64,000 nt of DNA, taken from Tetragonia tetragonoides (Eukaryota; Streptophyta; Magnoliopsida; Caryophyllales; Aizoaceae). Under the pieces are notes generated by a model, which did no database searches, was not told the DNA's origin, and saw nothing but the letters and a program-made list of their open reading frames with translations. Shown piece after piece: positions 1-12,214 of the stretch. Within the stretch, counting starts at the first letter, position 1. Each line of letters begins with the position of its first letter. A program made the translations under genes and the position numbers. The stretch spans positions 21,647,001-21,711,000 of the forward strand of contig CM076146.1 in assembly GCA_038025085.1 (NCBI GenBank), written 5' to 3'.

Positions 1-530
1 TTTTGATTGTATTTATGCATTTTAAAAGCTCATACGAGTAGGGTGAAAGAGATTTGAGTTCTTTTGTGTTGTTTAATATTAAGAGAAAGCATCCAAATAC
101 TTTGTTTCCATTCATTTAAGTGTGAAACTACACCTAGGATGTTTACAAGTACAAACAAGCTTCAACTCAAGCTTTTGAATGTATTTACGCGGTTTAAATG
201 CTCATACAAGTAGGGTGAAAGAGATTTGAGTTCTTTTGTGTTGTATACTAAGAGAAAGCATCCAAATACTTTGTTTGCATTCATTTGAGTGTGAAACTAC
301 ACCTAGGATGTTTACAAGTACAAACAAGCTTCAACTCAAGCTTTTGAATGTATTTACGCGTTTTAACAGCTCTTACGGCTAGGGTGATAGAAATTGAGTT
401 GTTTTGTGTTGTATATTAAGAGAAAGCATCCAAATACTTTGTTTGCATTCATTTGAGTGTGAAACTACACCTAGGATGTTTACAGTTACAAACAAGCTTC
501 AACTCAAGCTTTTGAATGTATTTACGCGTT
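1..530 (+). repeat. Left-end module; undeleted version of a block seen four more times
   Basis: The opening 'ttttgattgtatttatgc' and the following 3-bp-longer monomer ('gtttaatattaagag', 172 bp) recur at 26,311, 30,389, 40,342 and 45,305. The next monomer carries 'acgcggtttaaatgctca'. In this copy the monomer from 213 to 381 is full length (169 bp). In the four other copies the equivalent monomer has lost 74 bp. The left copy therefore shows the state before the deletion. The array is cut by the window edge here and continues leftwards. Confidence 0.85.
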
Positions 531-1710
531 TTAAAAGCTCATACGAGTAGGGTGAAAGAGATTTGAGTTCTTTTGTGTTGTATACTAAGAGAAAGCATCC
601 AAATACTTTGTTTGCATTCATTTGAGTGTGAAACTACACCTAGGATGTTTACAGGTACAAACAAGCTTCAACTCCAGCTGTTGAATGAATTTACGCGTTT
701 TAACAGCTCTTACGGCTAGGGGGATAGAAATTGAGTTCTTTTGTGTTGTATATTAAGAGAAAGCATCCAAATCCTTTGTTTGCATTCATTTGAGTGTGAA
801 ACTACACCTAGGATGTTTACAGTTACAAACAAGCTTCAACTCATGCTTTTGAATTCATTTACGCGTTTCAAAAGCTCAAACGAGTAGGGTGAAAGAGAAT
901 TGATTTCTTTTGTGTTGTATATTAAGAGAAAGCATCCAAATACTTTGTTTTCATTCATTTGAGTGTGAAACTATACCTATTATGTTTACAGTTACAAACA
1001 AGCTTCAACTCAAGCTTTTGAATGCATTTACGCGTTTTGAAAAGCTCTTACGACTAGGGTGATAGAAATTGAGTTCTTTTGTGTTGTATATTAAGAGAAA
1101 GCATCCAAATACTATTTTTGCATTCATTTGAGTCTGAAACTACTCCGAGGATGTTTACAGTTACAAACAAGCTTCAACTCATGCTTTTGAATTCATTTAC
1201 GCGTTTTAAAAACTCATACGAGTAGGGTGAAAGAGATTTGAGTTCTTTTGTGTTGTATATTAAGAGAAAGCATCCAAATACTTTGTTTGCATTCATTTGA
1301 GTGTGAAACTACACCGAGGATGTTTACAAGTACAAACAAGCTTCAACTCAAGCTTTTGAATGTATTTACGCGTTTTAAAAGCTCATACGAGTAGGGTGAA
1401 AGAGATTTGAGTTCTTTTGTGTTGTATATTAAGAGAAAGCATACAAATACTTTTTTTGCATTCATTTGAGTGTGAAACTACACCTAGGATGTTTACAAGT
1501 ATAAACAACCTTCAACTCAAACTGTTAAATGAATTTACGCGATTTAACAGCTCTTACGACTAGGGTGATAAAAATTGAGTTCTTTTGTGTTGTATATAAG
1601 AGAGAGCATCCAAATACTTTGTTTGCATTCATTTCAGTGTGAAACTACACCTAGGATGTTTACAGTTACAAACAAGCTTCAACTCATGCTTTTGAATTCA
1701 TTTACGTGTT
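531..1710 (+). repeat. 7-mer higher-order repeat, copy 1 (1,180 bp)
   Basis: Seven monomers repeat as a unit with period 1,180 bp. Diagnostic variants are 'actccagctg' followed by 'ggctagggggatag' (ggg at 719), 'ttcaaaagctcaaacgag' at about 869, 'tacctattatg' at about 954, and 'agcatacaaatac' at about 1,439. All recur 1,180 bp later. The left limit is where the two copies stop matching, upstream of about 531 ('acgcg' versus 'acgtg'). Confidence 0.88.
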
Positions 1711-2890
1711 TTAAAAGCTCATACGAGTAGGGTGAAAGAGATTTGAGTTCTTTTGTGTTGTATACTAAGAGAAAGCATCCAAATACTTTGTTTGCATTCA
1801 TTTGAGTGTGAAACTACACCTAGGATGTTTACAGGTACAAACAAGCTTCAACTCCAGCTGTTGAATGAATTTACGCGTTTTAACAGCTCTTACGGCTAGG
1901 GGGATAGAAATTGAGTTCTTTTGTGTTGTATATTAAGAGAAAGCATCCAAATCCTTTGTTTGCATTCATTTGAGTGTGAAACTACACCTAGGATGTTTAC
2001 AGTTACAAACAAGCTTCAACTCATGCTTTTGAATTCATTTACGCGTTTCAAAAGCTCAAACGAGTAGGGTGAAAGAGAATTGATTTCTTTTGTGTTGTAT
2101 ATTAAGAGAAAGCATCCAAATACTTTGTTTTCATTCATTTGAGTGTGAAACTATACCTATTATGTTTACAGTTACAAACAAGCTTCAACTCAAGCTTTTG
2201 AATGCATTTACGCGTTTTGAAAAGCTCTTACGACTAGGGTGATAGAAATTGAGTTCTTTTGTGTTGTATATTAAGAGAAAGCATCCAAATACTATTTTTG
2301 CATTCATTTGAGTCTGAAACTACACCGAGGATGTTTACAGTTACAAACAAGCTTCAACTCATGCTTTTGAATTCATTTACGCGTTTTAAAAACTCATACG
2401 AGTAGGGTGAAAGAGATTTGAGTTCTTTTGTGTTGTATATTAAGAGAAAGCATCCAAATACTTTGTTTGCATTCATTTGAGTGTGAAACTACACCGAGGA
2501 TGTTTACAAGTACAAACAAGCTTCAACTCAAGCTTTTGAATGTATTTACGCGTTTTAAAAGCTCATACGAGTAGGGTGAAAGAGATTTGAGTTCTTTTGT
2601 GTTGTATATTAAGAGAAAGCATACAAATACTTTTTTTGCATTCATTTGAGTGTGAAACTACACCTAGGATGTTTACAAGTATAAACAACCTTCAACTCAA
2701 ACTGTTGAATGAATTTACGCGATTTAACAGCTCTTACGACTAGGGTGATAAAAATTGAGTTCTTTTGTGTTGTATATAAGAGAGAGCATCCAAATACTTT
2801 GTTTGCATTCATTTCAGTGTGAAACTACACCTAGGATGTTTACAGTTACAAACAAGCTTCAACTCATGCTTTTGAATTCATTTACGTGTT
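1711..2890 (+). repeat. 7-mer higher-order repeat, copy 2 (1,180 bp)
   Basis: Second tandem copy of the preceding unit: the 'ctagggggatag' marker is at 1,899 against 719. Differences seen are few, for example 'actccgagg' at 1,143 against 'acaccgagg' in this copy, and 'actgttaaatg' at 1,531 against 'actgttgaatg' at 2,701. Matching ends at about 2,940, where 'tatactaagag' (copy 1) is replaced by 'tatagtaagag'. Confidence 0.88.
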
Positions 2891-4570
2891 TTAAAAGCTC
2901 ATACGAGTAGGGTGAAAGAGATTTGAGTTCTTTTGTGTTGTATAGTAAGAGAAAGCATCCACATGCTTTGTTTGCATTCATTTGAGTGTGACACTACACC
3001 TAGGATGTTTACAAGTACAAACAAGCTTCAACTCAAGCTTTTGATTGTATTTACGCGTTTTAAAAGCTCATACGAGTAGGGTGAAAGAGATTTGAGTTCT
3101 TTTGTGTTGTATATTAAGAGAAAGCATCCAAATAATTTGTTCCATTCTTTTAAGTGTGAAACTACACCTAGGATGTTTACAAGTACAAACAAACTTCAAC
3201 TCAAGCTTTTGAATGTATTTACGCGTTTTAAAAAGCTTATATGACTAGGGTGATAGAAATTGAGTTCTTGTGTGTTGTATATTAAGAGAAAGCATCCAAA
3301 TACTGTTGAATGCATTTACGCGTTTTAAAAGCTCATACGAGTAGGGTGAAAGAGATTTGAGTTCTTTTGTGTTGTATATTAAGAGAAAGCATCCAAATAC
3401 TTTGTTTGCATTCCTTTGAGTGTGAAACTACACCGAGGATGTTTACAAGTACAAACAAGCTTCAACTCAAGCTTTTGAATGTATTTACGCGTTTTAAAAG
3501 CTCTTACGACTAGGGTGATAGAAATTGAGTTCTTTTTTGTTGTATATTAAGAGAAAGCATCCAGATACTTTGTTTGCATTCATTTGAGTGTGAAACTACA
3601 CCTAGGATGTTTAAAGTTACAACCAAGCTTCAAATCATGCTTTTGAATTCAATTACGCGTTTTAAAAGCTTATACGAGTAGGGTAAAAGAGATTTGAGTT
3701 CTTTTGTGTTGTATAGTAAGAGAAAGCATCCAAATACTTTGTTTGCATTCATTTGAGTGTGAAACTACACATAGGATATTTACAAGTACAAACAAGCTTC
3801 AACTCAAGCTTTTGAATGTATTTACGCGTTTTAACAGCTCTTACGACTAGGGTGATAGAAATTGAGTTCTTTTGTGTTGTATATTAAGAGAAAGCATCCA
3901 AATACTTTGTTTGCATTCATTTGAGTGTGAAACTACACCTAGGATGTTTACAGTTACAAACAAGCTTCACCTCAGGCTTTTGAATTCATTTACGCGTTTT
4001 AAAAGCTTATACGAGTAGGGTAAAAGAGATTTGAGTTCTTTTGTGTTGTATAGTAAGAGAAAGCATCCAAATACTTTGCTTGCATTCATTTGAGTGTTAA
4101 ACTACACCTAGGATGTTTACAAGTACAAACAAGCTTCAACTCAAGCTTTTGAATGTATTTACGCGTTTTAAAAGCTCATACGAATAGGGTGAAAGAGATT
4201 TGATTTCTTTTCTGTTGTATATTAAGAGAAAGCACCCAAATGTTTTGTTTGCATTCTTTTGAGTATGAAACTACACCAAGAATGTGTTAAATTACAAACA
4301 AGCTTCAACTCAAGCTTTTGAATGCATATACGCGTTTTAAAAGCTCATACGAGTAGGGTGAAAGAGATTTGAGTTCTTTTGTGTTGTATATTAATAGAAA
4401 GCATCCAAATACTTTGTTTGCATTCATTTGAGTGTGGAACTATACCTAGGATGTTTACAGTTACAAACAAGCTTCAACTCAAGCTTTTGAATGCATTTAC
4501 GCGTTTTAAGAGCTCATACGAGTAGGGTGAAAGAGATTTGAGTTCTTTTGTGTTGTATATTAAGAGAAAG
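1976..4570 (+). repeat. Segmental duplication, offset ~2,794 bp, copy 1
   Basis: This block matches 4,770-7,364 at an offset of 2,793-2,794. Shared rare markers are 'ttcaaaagctcaaacg' (2,047 and 4,841), the 96-bp short monomer (3,248 and 6,042), the class C monomer with 'cacccaaatg' (4,233 and 7,027), and 'tattaatagaaagc' (about 4,389 and 7,183). It overlaps the second 7-mer copy, so duplications of different sizes are nested. Confidence 0.82.
3248..3343 (+). repeat. 96-bp short monomer, copy 1
   Basis: Spacing between successive 'agggtg' motifs falls to 96 bp. The joint reads 'ccaaatactgttgaatgc': about 72-73 bp between 'aatact' and 'gttgaatg' is missing, with 'ct' present at both deletion ends. 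The preceding monomer has one extra A ('ttttaaaaagc'). Confidence 0.9.
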
Positions 4571-4769
4571 CATACAAATACTTTTTTTGCATTCATTTGA
4601 GTGTGAAACTACACCTAGGATGTTTACAAGTATAAACAACCTTCAACTCAAACTGTTGAATGAATTTACGCGATTTAACAGCTCTTACGACTAGGGTGAT
4701 AAAAATTGAGTTCTTTTGTGTTGTATATAAGAGAGAGCATCCAAATACTTTGTTTGCATTCATTTCAGT
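4571..4769 (+). repeat. Junction stretch between the two ~2.8 kb copies
   Basis: About one monomer that does not follow the 2,794-bp offset. It carries 'agcatacaaatac' and 'aagtataaacaacc', as at 1,441 and 2,621, so it matches the end of the 7-mer units rather than the neighbouring large block. It marks a recombination joint between differently phased copies. Confidence 0.65.
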
Positions 4770-7364
4770 GTGAAACTACACCTAGGATGTTTACAGTTAC
4801 AAACAAGCTTCAACTCATGCTTTTGAATTCATTTACGCGTTTCAAAAGCTCAAACGAGTAGGGTGAAAGAGAATTGATTTCTTTTGTGTTGTATATTAAG
4901 AGAAAGCATCCAAATACTTTGTTTTCATTCATTTGAGTGTGAAACTATACCTATTATGTTTACAGTTACAAACAAGCTTCAACTCAAGCTTTTGAATGCA
5001 TTTACGCGTTTTGAAAAGCTCTTACGACTAGGGTGATAGAAATTGAGTTCTTTTGTGTTGTATAGTAAGAGAAAGCATCCAAATACTATTTTTGCATTCA
5101 TTTGAGTCTGAAACTACACCGAGGATGTTTACAGTTACAAACAAGTTTCAACTCATGCTTTTGAATTCATTTACGCGTTTTAAAAACTCATACGAGTAGG
5201 GTGAAAGAGATTTGAGTTCTTTTGTGTTGTATATTAAGAGAAAGCATCCAAATACTTTGTTTGCATTCATTTGAGTGTGAAACTACACCGAGGATGTTTA
5301 CAAGTACAAACAAGCTTCAACTCAAGCTTTTGAATGTATTTACGCGTTTTAAAAGCTCATACGAGTAGGGTGAAAGAGATTTGAGTTCTTTTGTGTTGTA
5401 TATTAAGAGAAAGCATACAAATACTTTTTTTGCATTCATTTGAGTGTGAAACTACACCTAGGATGTTTACAAGTATAAACAACCTTCAACTCAAACTGTT
5501 GAATTAATTTACGCGATTTAACAGCTCTTACGACTAGGGTGATAAAAATTGAGTTCTTTTGTGTTGTATATAAGAGAGAGCATCCAAATACTTTGTTTGC
5601 ATTCATTTCAGTGTGAAACTACACCTAGGATGTTTACAGTTACAAACAAGCTTCAACTCATGCTTTTGAATTCATTTACGTGTTTTAAAAGCTCATACGA
5701 GTAGGGTGAAAGAGATTTGAGTTCTTTTGTGTTGTATAGTAAGAGAAAGCATCCACATGCTTTGTTTGCATTCATTTGAGTGTGACACTACACCTAGGAT
5801 GTTTACAAGTACAAACAAGCTTCAACTCAAGCTTTTGATTGTATTTACGCGTTTTAAAAGCTCATACGAGTAGGGTGAAAGAGATTTGAGTTCTTTTGTG
5901 TTGTATATTAAGAGAAAGCATCCAAATAATTTGTTCCATTCTTTTAAGTTTGAAACTACACCTAGGATGTTTACAAGTACAAACAAACTTCAACTCAAGC
6001 TTTTGAATGTATTTACGCGTTTTAAAAAGCTCATATGACTAGGGTGACAGAAATTGAGTTCTTGTGTGTTGTATATTAAGAGAAAGCATCCAAATACTGT
6101 TGAATGCATTTACGCGTTTTAAAAGCTCATACGAGTAGGGTGAAAGAGATTTGAGTTCTTTTGTGTTGTATATTAAGAGAAAGCATCCAAATACTTTGTT
6201 TGCATTCCTTTGAGTGTGAAACTACACCGAGGATGTTTACAAGTACAAACAAGCTTCAACTCAAGCTTTTGAATGTATTTACGCGTTTTAAAAGCTCTTA
6301 CGACTAGGGTGATAGAAATTGAGTTCTTTTTTGTTGTATATTAAGAGAAAGCATCCAGATACTTTGTTTGCATTCATTTGAGTGTGAAACTACACCTAGG
6401 ATGTTTAAAGTTACAAACAAGCTTCAAATCATGCTTTTGAATTCAATTACGCGTTTTAAAAGCTTATACGAGTAGGGTAAAAGAGATTTGAGTTCTTTTG
6501 TGTTGTATAGTAAGAGAAAGCATCCAAATACTTTGTTTGCATTCATTTGAGTGTGAAACTACACATAGGATATTTACAAGTACAAACAAGCTTCAACTCA
6601 AGCTTTTGAATGTATTTACGCGTTTTAACAGCTCTTACGACTAGGGTGATAGAAATTGAGTTCTTTTGTGTTGTATATTAAGAGAAAGCATCCAAATACT
6701 TTGTTTGCATTCCTTTGAGTGTGAAACTACACCTAGGATGTTTACAGTTACAAACAAGCTTCACTTCAGGCTTTTGAATTCATTTACGCGTTTTAAAAGC
6801 TTATACGAGTAGGGTAAAAGAGATTTGAGTTCTTTTGTGTTGTATAGTAAGAGAAAGCATCCAAATACTTTGCTTGCATTCATTTGAGTGTTAAACTACA
6901 CCTAGGATGTTTACAAGTACAAACAAGCTTCAACTCAAGCTTTTGAATGTATTTACGCGTTTTAAAAGCTCATACAAATAGGGTGAAAGAGATTTGATTT
7001 CTTTTCTGTTGTATATTAAGAGAAAGCACCCAAATGTTTTGTTTGCATTCTTTTGAGTATGAAACTACACCAAGAATGTGTTAAATTACAAACAAGCTTC
7101 AACTCAAGCTTTTGAATGCATATACGCGTTTTAAAAGCTCATACGAGTAGGGTGAAAGAGATTTGAGTTCTTTTGTGTTGTATATTAATAGAAAGCATCC
7201 AAATACTTTGTTTGCATTCATTTGAGTGTGGAACTATACCTAGGATGTTTACAGTTACAAACAAGCTTCAACTCAAGCTTTTGAATGCATTTACGCGTTT
7301 TAAAAGCTCATACGAGTAGGGTGAAAGAGATTTGAGTTCTTTTGTGTTGTATATTAAGAGAAAG
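4770..7364 (+). repeat. Segmental duplication, offset ~2,794 bp, copy 2
   Basis: Second copy of 1,976-4,570. Point differences include 'gtgacagaaattg' at about 6,045 against 'gtgatagaaattg', and 'catacaaatag' at about 6,970 against 'catacgaatag'. The part from about 5,310 rightwards takes part in a further, larger duplication with 16,985-21,525. Confidence 0.82.
6042..6137 (+). repeat. 96-bp short monomer, copy 2
   Basis: Same 'aatactgttgaatgc' joint and same 96-bp spacing as at 3,248; lies 2,794 bp further on, within the second large block. Confidence 0.9.
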
Positions 7365-7486
7365 CATCCAAATACTTTGTGTGCATTCATTTGAGTGTGA
7401 AACTACACCTAGGATGTTTACAAGTACAAACAAGCTCCAACTCAAGCTGTTGAATGAATTTACGCGTTTTAACAGCTCTTACGACT

Positions 7487-9850
7487 AGGATGATAGAAAT
7501 TGAATTCTTTTGTGTTGTATATTAAGAGAAAAAATCCAAATACTTTGTTTGCCTTCATTTGAGTCTGAAACTACACCGAGGATGTTTACAAGTACAAACA
7601 AGCTTCAACTCAAGCTTTTGAATGTATTTACGCGTTTTAAAAGCTCATACGAGTAGGGTGAAAGAGATTTGAGTTCTTTTGTGTTGTATATTTAGAGAAA
7701 GCATCCAAATACTTTGATTGCATTCATATGAATGTGTGAAACTACACCTAGGATGTTTACAAGTACAAACAAGCTTCAACTCATGCTTTTGAATGCATTT
7801 ACGCGTTTTAAAAGCTCTTACGAGTAGGGTGAAAGAGATTTGAGTTCTTTTGTGTTGTATATTAAGAGAAAGCATCCAAATACTTTGTTCCATTCTTTTA
7901 AGTGTGAAACTACACATAGGATATTTACAAGTACAAACAAGCTTCAACTCAAGCTTTTGAATGTATTTACGCGTTTTAACAGCTCTTACGACTAGGGTGA
8001 TAGAAATTGAGTTCTTTTGTGTTGTATATTAAGAGAAAGCATCCAAATACTTTGTTTGCATTCATTTGAGTGTGAAACTACACCTAGGATGTTTACAGTT
8101 ACAAACAAGCTTCACCTCAGGCTTTTGAATTCATTTACGCGTTTTAAAAGCTTATACGAGTAGGGTAAAAGAGATTTGAGTTCTTTTGTGTTGTATAGTA
8201 AGAGAAAGCATCCAAATACTTTGCTTGCATTCATTTGAGTGTTAAACTACACCTAGGATGTTTACAAGTACAAACAAGCTTCAACTCAAGCTTTTGAATG
8301 TATTTACGCGTTTTAAAAGCTCATACGAATAGGGTGAAAGAGATTTGATTTCTTTTCTGTTGTATATTAAGAGAAAGCACCCAAATGTTTTGTTTGCATT
8401 CTTTTGAGTATGAAACTACACCAAGAATGTGTTAATTTACAAACAAGCTTCAACTCAAGCTTTTGAATGCATTTACGCGTTTTAAAAGCTCATACGAGTA
8501 GGGTGAAAGAGATTTGAGTTCTTTTGTGTTGTATATTAATAGAAAGCATCCAAATACTTTGTTTGCATTCATTTGAGTGTGGAACTATACCTAGGATGTT
8601 GACAGTTACAAACAAGCTTCAACTCAAGCTTTTGAATGCATTTACGCGTTTTAAAAGCTCATACGAGTAGGGTGAAAGAGATTTGAGTTCTTTTGTGTTG
8701 TATATTAAGAGAAAGCATCCAAATACTTTGTGTGCATTCATTTGAGTGTGAAACTACACCTAGGATGTTTACAAGTACAAACAAGCTCCAACTCAAGCTG
8801 TTGAATGAATTTACGCGTTTTAACAGCTCTTACGACTAGGATGATAGAAATTGAATTCTTTTGTGTTGTATATTAAGAGAAAAAATCCAAATACTTTGTT
8901 TGCCTTCATTTGAGTCTGAAACTACACCGAGGATGTTTACAAGTACAAACAAGCTTCAACTCAAGCTTTTGAATGTATTTACGCGTTTTAAAAGCTCATA
9001 CGAGTAGGGTGAAAGAGATTTGAGTTCTTTTGTGTTGTATATTTAGAGAAAGCATCCAAATACTTTGTTTGCATTCATATGAATGTGTGAAACTACACCT
9101 AGGATGTTGACAAGTACAAACAAGCTTCAACTCATGCTTTTGAATGCATTTACGCATTTTAAAAGCTCTTACGAGTAGGGTGAAAGAGATTTGAGTTCTT
9201 TTGTGTCGTATATTAAGAGAAAGTATCCAAATACTTTGTTTGCATTCATTTGAGTGTGAAACTACACCTAGGATTTTTACAAGTACAAACAAGCTTCAAC
9301 TCAAGCTTTTGAATGCATTTACGCGTTTTAACAGCTCTTACAACTAGGGTGATAGAATTTGAGTTCTTTTGTGTTGTACATTTAGAGAAAGCACCCAAAT
9401 GTTTTGGTTGCATTCCATTTGAGTATGAAACTACACCAAGAATGTTTTAAAGTATAATCAAGCTTCAACTCAAGCTTCTGAATGCATTTACGCGTTTTAA
9501 AAGCTCATACGAGTAGGGTGAAAGAGAATTGATTTCTTTTGTGTTGTATATTAAGAGAAAGCATCCAAATACTTTGTTTTCATTCATTTGAGTGTGAAAC
9601 TATACCTATTATGTTTACAGTTACAAACAAGCTTCAACTCAAGCTTTTGAATGCATTTACGCGTTTTAAAAGCTCTTACGACTAGGGTGATAGAAATTGA
9701 GTTCTTTTGTGTTGTATATTAAGAGAAAGCATCCAAATACTATTTTTGCATTCATTTGAGTCTGAAACTACACCGAGGATGTTTACAGTTACAAACAAGC
9801 TTCAACTATGCTTTTGAATTCATTTACGCGTTTTAAAAACTCATACGAGT
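7487..9850 (+). repeat. 14-mer higher-order repeat, copy 1 (2,364 bp)
   Basis: Begins at 'aggatgatagaaattg' (7,487). The unit holds 14 monomers in 2,364 bp (168.9 bp average). Diagnostic monomers in order: 'gagaaaaaatcc' with 'ttgccttc'; 'ttgattgcattcatatg' with a 2-bp insertion ('gaatgtgtgaaac'); 'ttccattcttttaag'; 'cttcacctcaggc'; class C1 with 'ttttctgttg'; 'tattaatagaaagc'; 'ttgtgtgcattc'; a second 'gagaaaaaatcc'; 'gtgtcgtatattaag'; and class C2 ending 'aagcttctgaatg'. In this copy the monomer near 7,487 is preceded by class B sequence ('acagctcttacgac'), unlike copies 2 and 3, so this is the original left boundary. Confidence 0.93.
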
Positions 9851-12214
9851 AGGATGATAGAAATTGAATTCTTTTGTGTTGTATATTAAGAGAAAAAATC
9901 CAAATACTTTGTTTGCCTTCATTTGAGTCTGAAACTACACCGAGGATGTTTACAAGTACAAACAAGCTTCAACTCAAGCTTTTGAATGTATTTACGCGTT
10001 TTAAAAGCTCATACGAGTAGGGTGAAAGAGATTTGAGTTCTTTTGTGTTGTATATTTAGAGAAAGCATCCAAATACTTTGATTGCATTCATATGAATGTG
10101 TGAAACTACACCTAGGATGTTTACAAGTACAAACAAGCTTCAACTCATGCTTTTGAATGCATTTACGCGTTTTAAAAGCTCTTACGAGTAGGGTGAAAGA
10201 GATTTGAGTTCTTTTGTGTTGTATATTAAGAGAAAGCATCCAAATACTTTGTTCCATTCTTTTAAGTGTGAAACTACACATAGGATATTTACAAGTACAA
10301 ACAAGCTTCAACTCAAGCTTTTGAATGTATTTACGCGTTTTAACAGCTCTTACGACTAGGGTGATAGAAATTGAGTTCTTTTGTGTTGTATATTAAGAGA
10401 AAGCATCCAAATACTTTGTTTGCATTCATTTGAGTGTGAAACTACACCTAGGATGTTTACAGTTACAAACAAGCTTCACCTCAGGCTTTTGAATTCATTT
10501 ACGCGTTTTAAAAGCTTATACGAGTAGGGTAAAAGAGATTTGAGTTCTTTTGTGTTGTATAGTAAGAGAAAGCATCCAAATACTTTGCTTGCATTCATTT
10601 GAGTGTTAAACTACACCTAGGATGTTTACAAGTACAAACAAGCTTCAACTCAAGCTTTTGAATGTATTTACGCGTTTTAAAAGCTCATACGAATAGGGTG
10701 AAAGAGATTTGATTTCTTTTCTGTTGTATATTAAGAGAAAGCACCCAAATGTTTTGTTTGCATTCTTTTGAGTATGAAACTACACCAAGAATGTGTTAAT
10801 TTACAAACAAGCTTCAACTCAAGCTTTTGAATGCATTTACGCGTTTTAAAAGCTCATACGAGTAGGGTGAAAGAGATTTGAGTTCTTTTGTGTTGTATAT
10901 TAATAGAAAGCATCCAAATACTTTGTTTGCATTCATTTGAGTGTGGAACTATACCTAGGATGTTGACAGTTACAAACAAGCTTCAACTCAAGCTTTTGAA
11001 TGCATTTACGCGTTTTAAAAGCTCATACGAGTAGGGTGAAAGAGATTTGAGTTCTTTTGTGTTGTATATTAAGAGAAAGCATCCAAATACTTTGTGTGCA
11101 TTCATTTGAGTGTGAAACTACACCTAGGATGTTTACAAGTACAAACAAGCTCCAACTCAAGCTGTTGAATGAATTTACGCGTTTTAACAGCTCTTACGAC
11201 TAGGATGATAGAAATTGAATTCTTTTGTGTTGTATATTAAGAGAAAAAATCCAAATACTTTGTTTGCCTTCATTTGAGTCTGAAACTACACCGAGGATGT
11301 TTACAAGTACAAACAAGCTTCAACTCAAGCTTTTGAATGTATTTACGCGTTTTAAAAGCTCATACGAGTAGGGTGAAAGAGATTTGAGTTCTTTTGTGTT
11401 GTATATTTAGAGAAAGCATCCAAATACTTTGTTTGCATTCATATGAATGTGTGAAACTACACCTAGGATGTTGACAAGTACAAACAAGCTTCAACTCATG
11501 CTTTTGAATGCATTTACGCATTTTAAAAGCTCTTACGAGTAGGGTGAAAGAGATTTGAGTTCTTTTGTGTCGTATATTAAGAGAAAGTATCCAAATACTT
11601 TGTTTGCATTCATTTGAGTGTGAAACTACACCTAGGATTTTTACAAGTACAAACAAGCTTCAACTCAAGCTTTTGAATGCATTTACGCGTTTTAACAGCT
11701 CTTACAACTAGGGTGATAGAATTTGAGTTCTTTTGTGTTGTACATTTAGAGAAAGCACCCAAATGTTTTGGTTGCATTCCATTTGAGTATGAAACTACAC
11801 CAAGAATGTTTTAAAGTATAATCAAGCTTCAACTCAAGCTTCTGAATGCATTTACGCGTTTTAAAAGCTCATACGAGTAGGGTGAAAGAGAATTGATTTC
11901 TTTTGTGTTGTATATTAAGAGAAAGCATCCAAATACTTTGTTTTCATTCATTTGAGTGTGAAACTATACCTATTATGTTTACAGTTACAAACAAGCTTCA
12001 ACTCAAGCTTTTGAATGCATTTACGCGTTTTAAAAGCTCTTACGACTAGGGTGATAGAAATTGAGTTCTTTTGTGTTGTATATTAAGAGAAAGCATCCAA
12101 ATACTATTTTTGCATTCATTTGAGTCTGAAACTACACCGAGGATGTTTACAGTTACAAACAAGCTTCAACTATGCTTTTGAATTCATTTACGCGTTTTAA
12201 AAACTCATACGAGT
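9851..12214 (+). repeat. 14-mer higher-order repeat, copy 2 (2,364 bp)
   Basis: Tandem copy exactly 2,364 bp on. No difference from copy 1 was found in the stretches compared. The joint with copy 1 fuses 'aaaaactcatacgag' (class A) to 'taggatgatag' (class B) inside a monomer, which is the expected scar of unequal exchange between misaligned monomers. It shares 'acgcatttt' and 'ttttggttgc' with copy 1 but not with copy 3. Confidence 0.93.
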
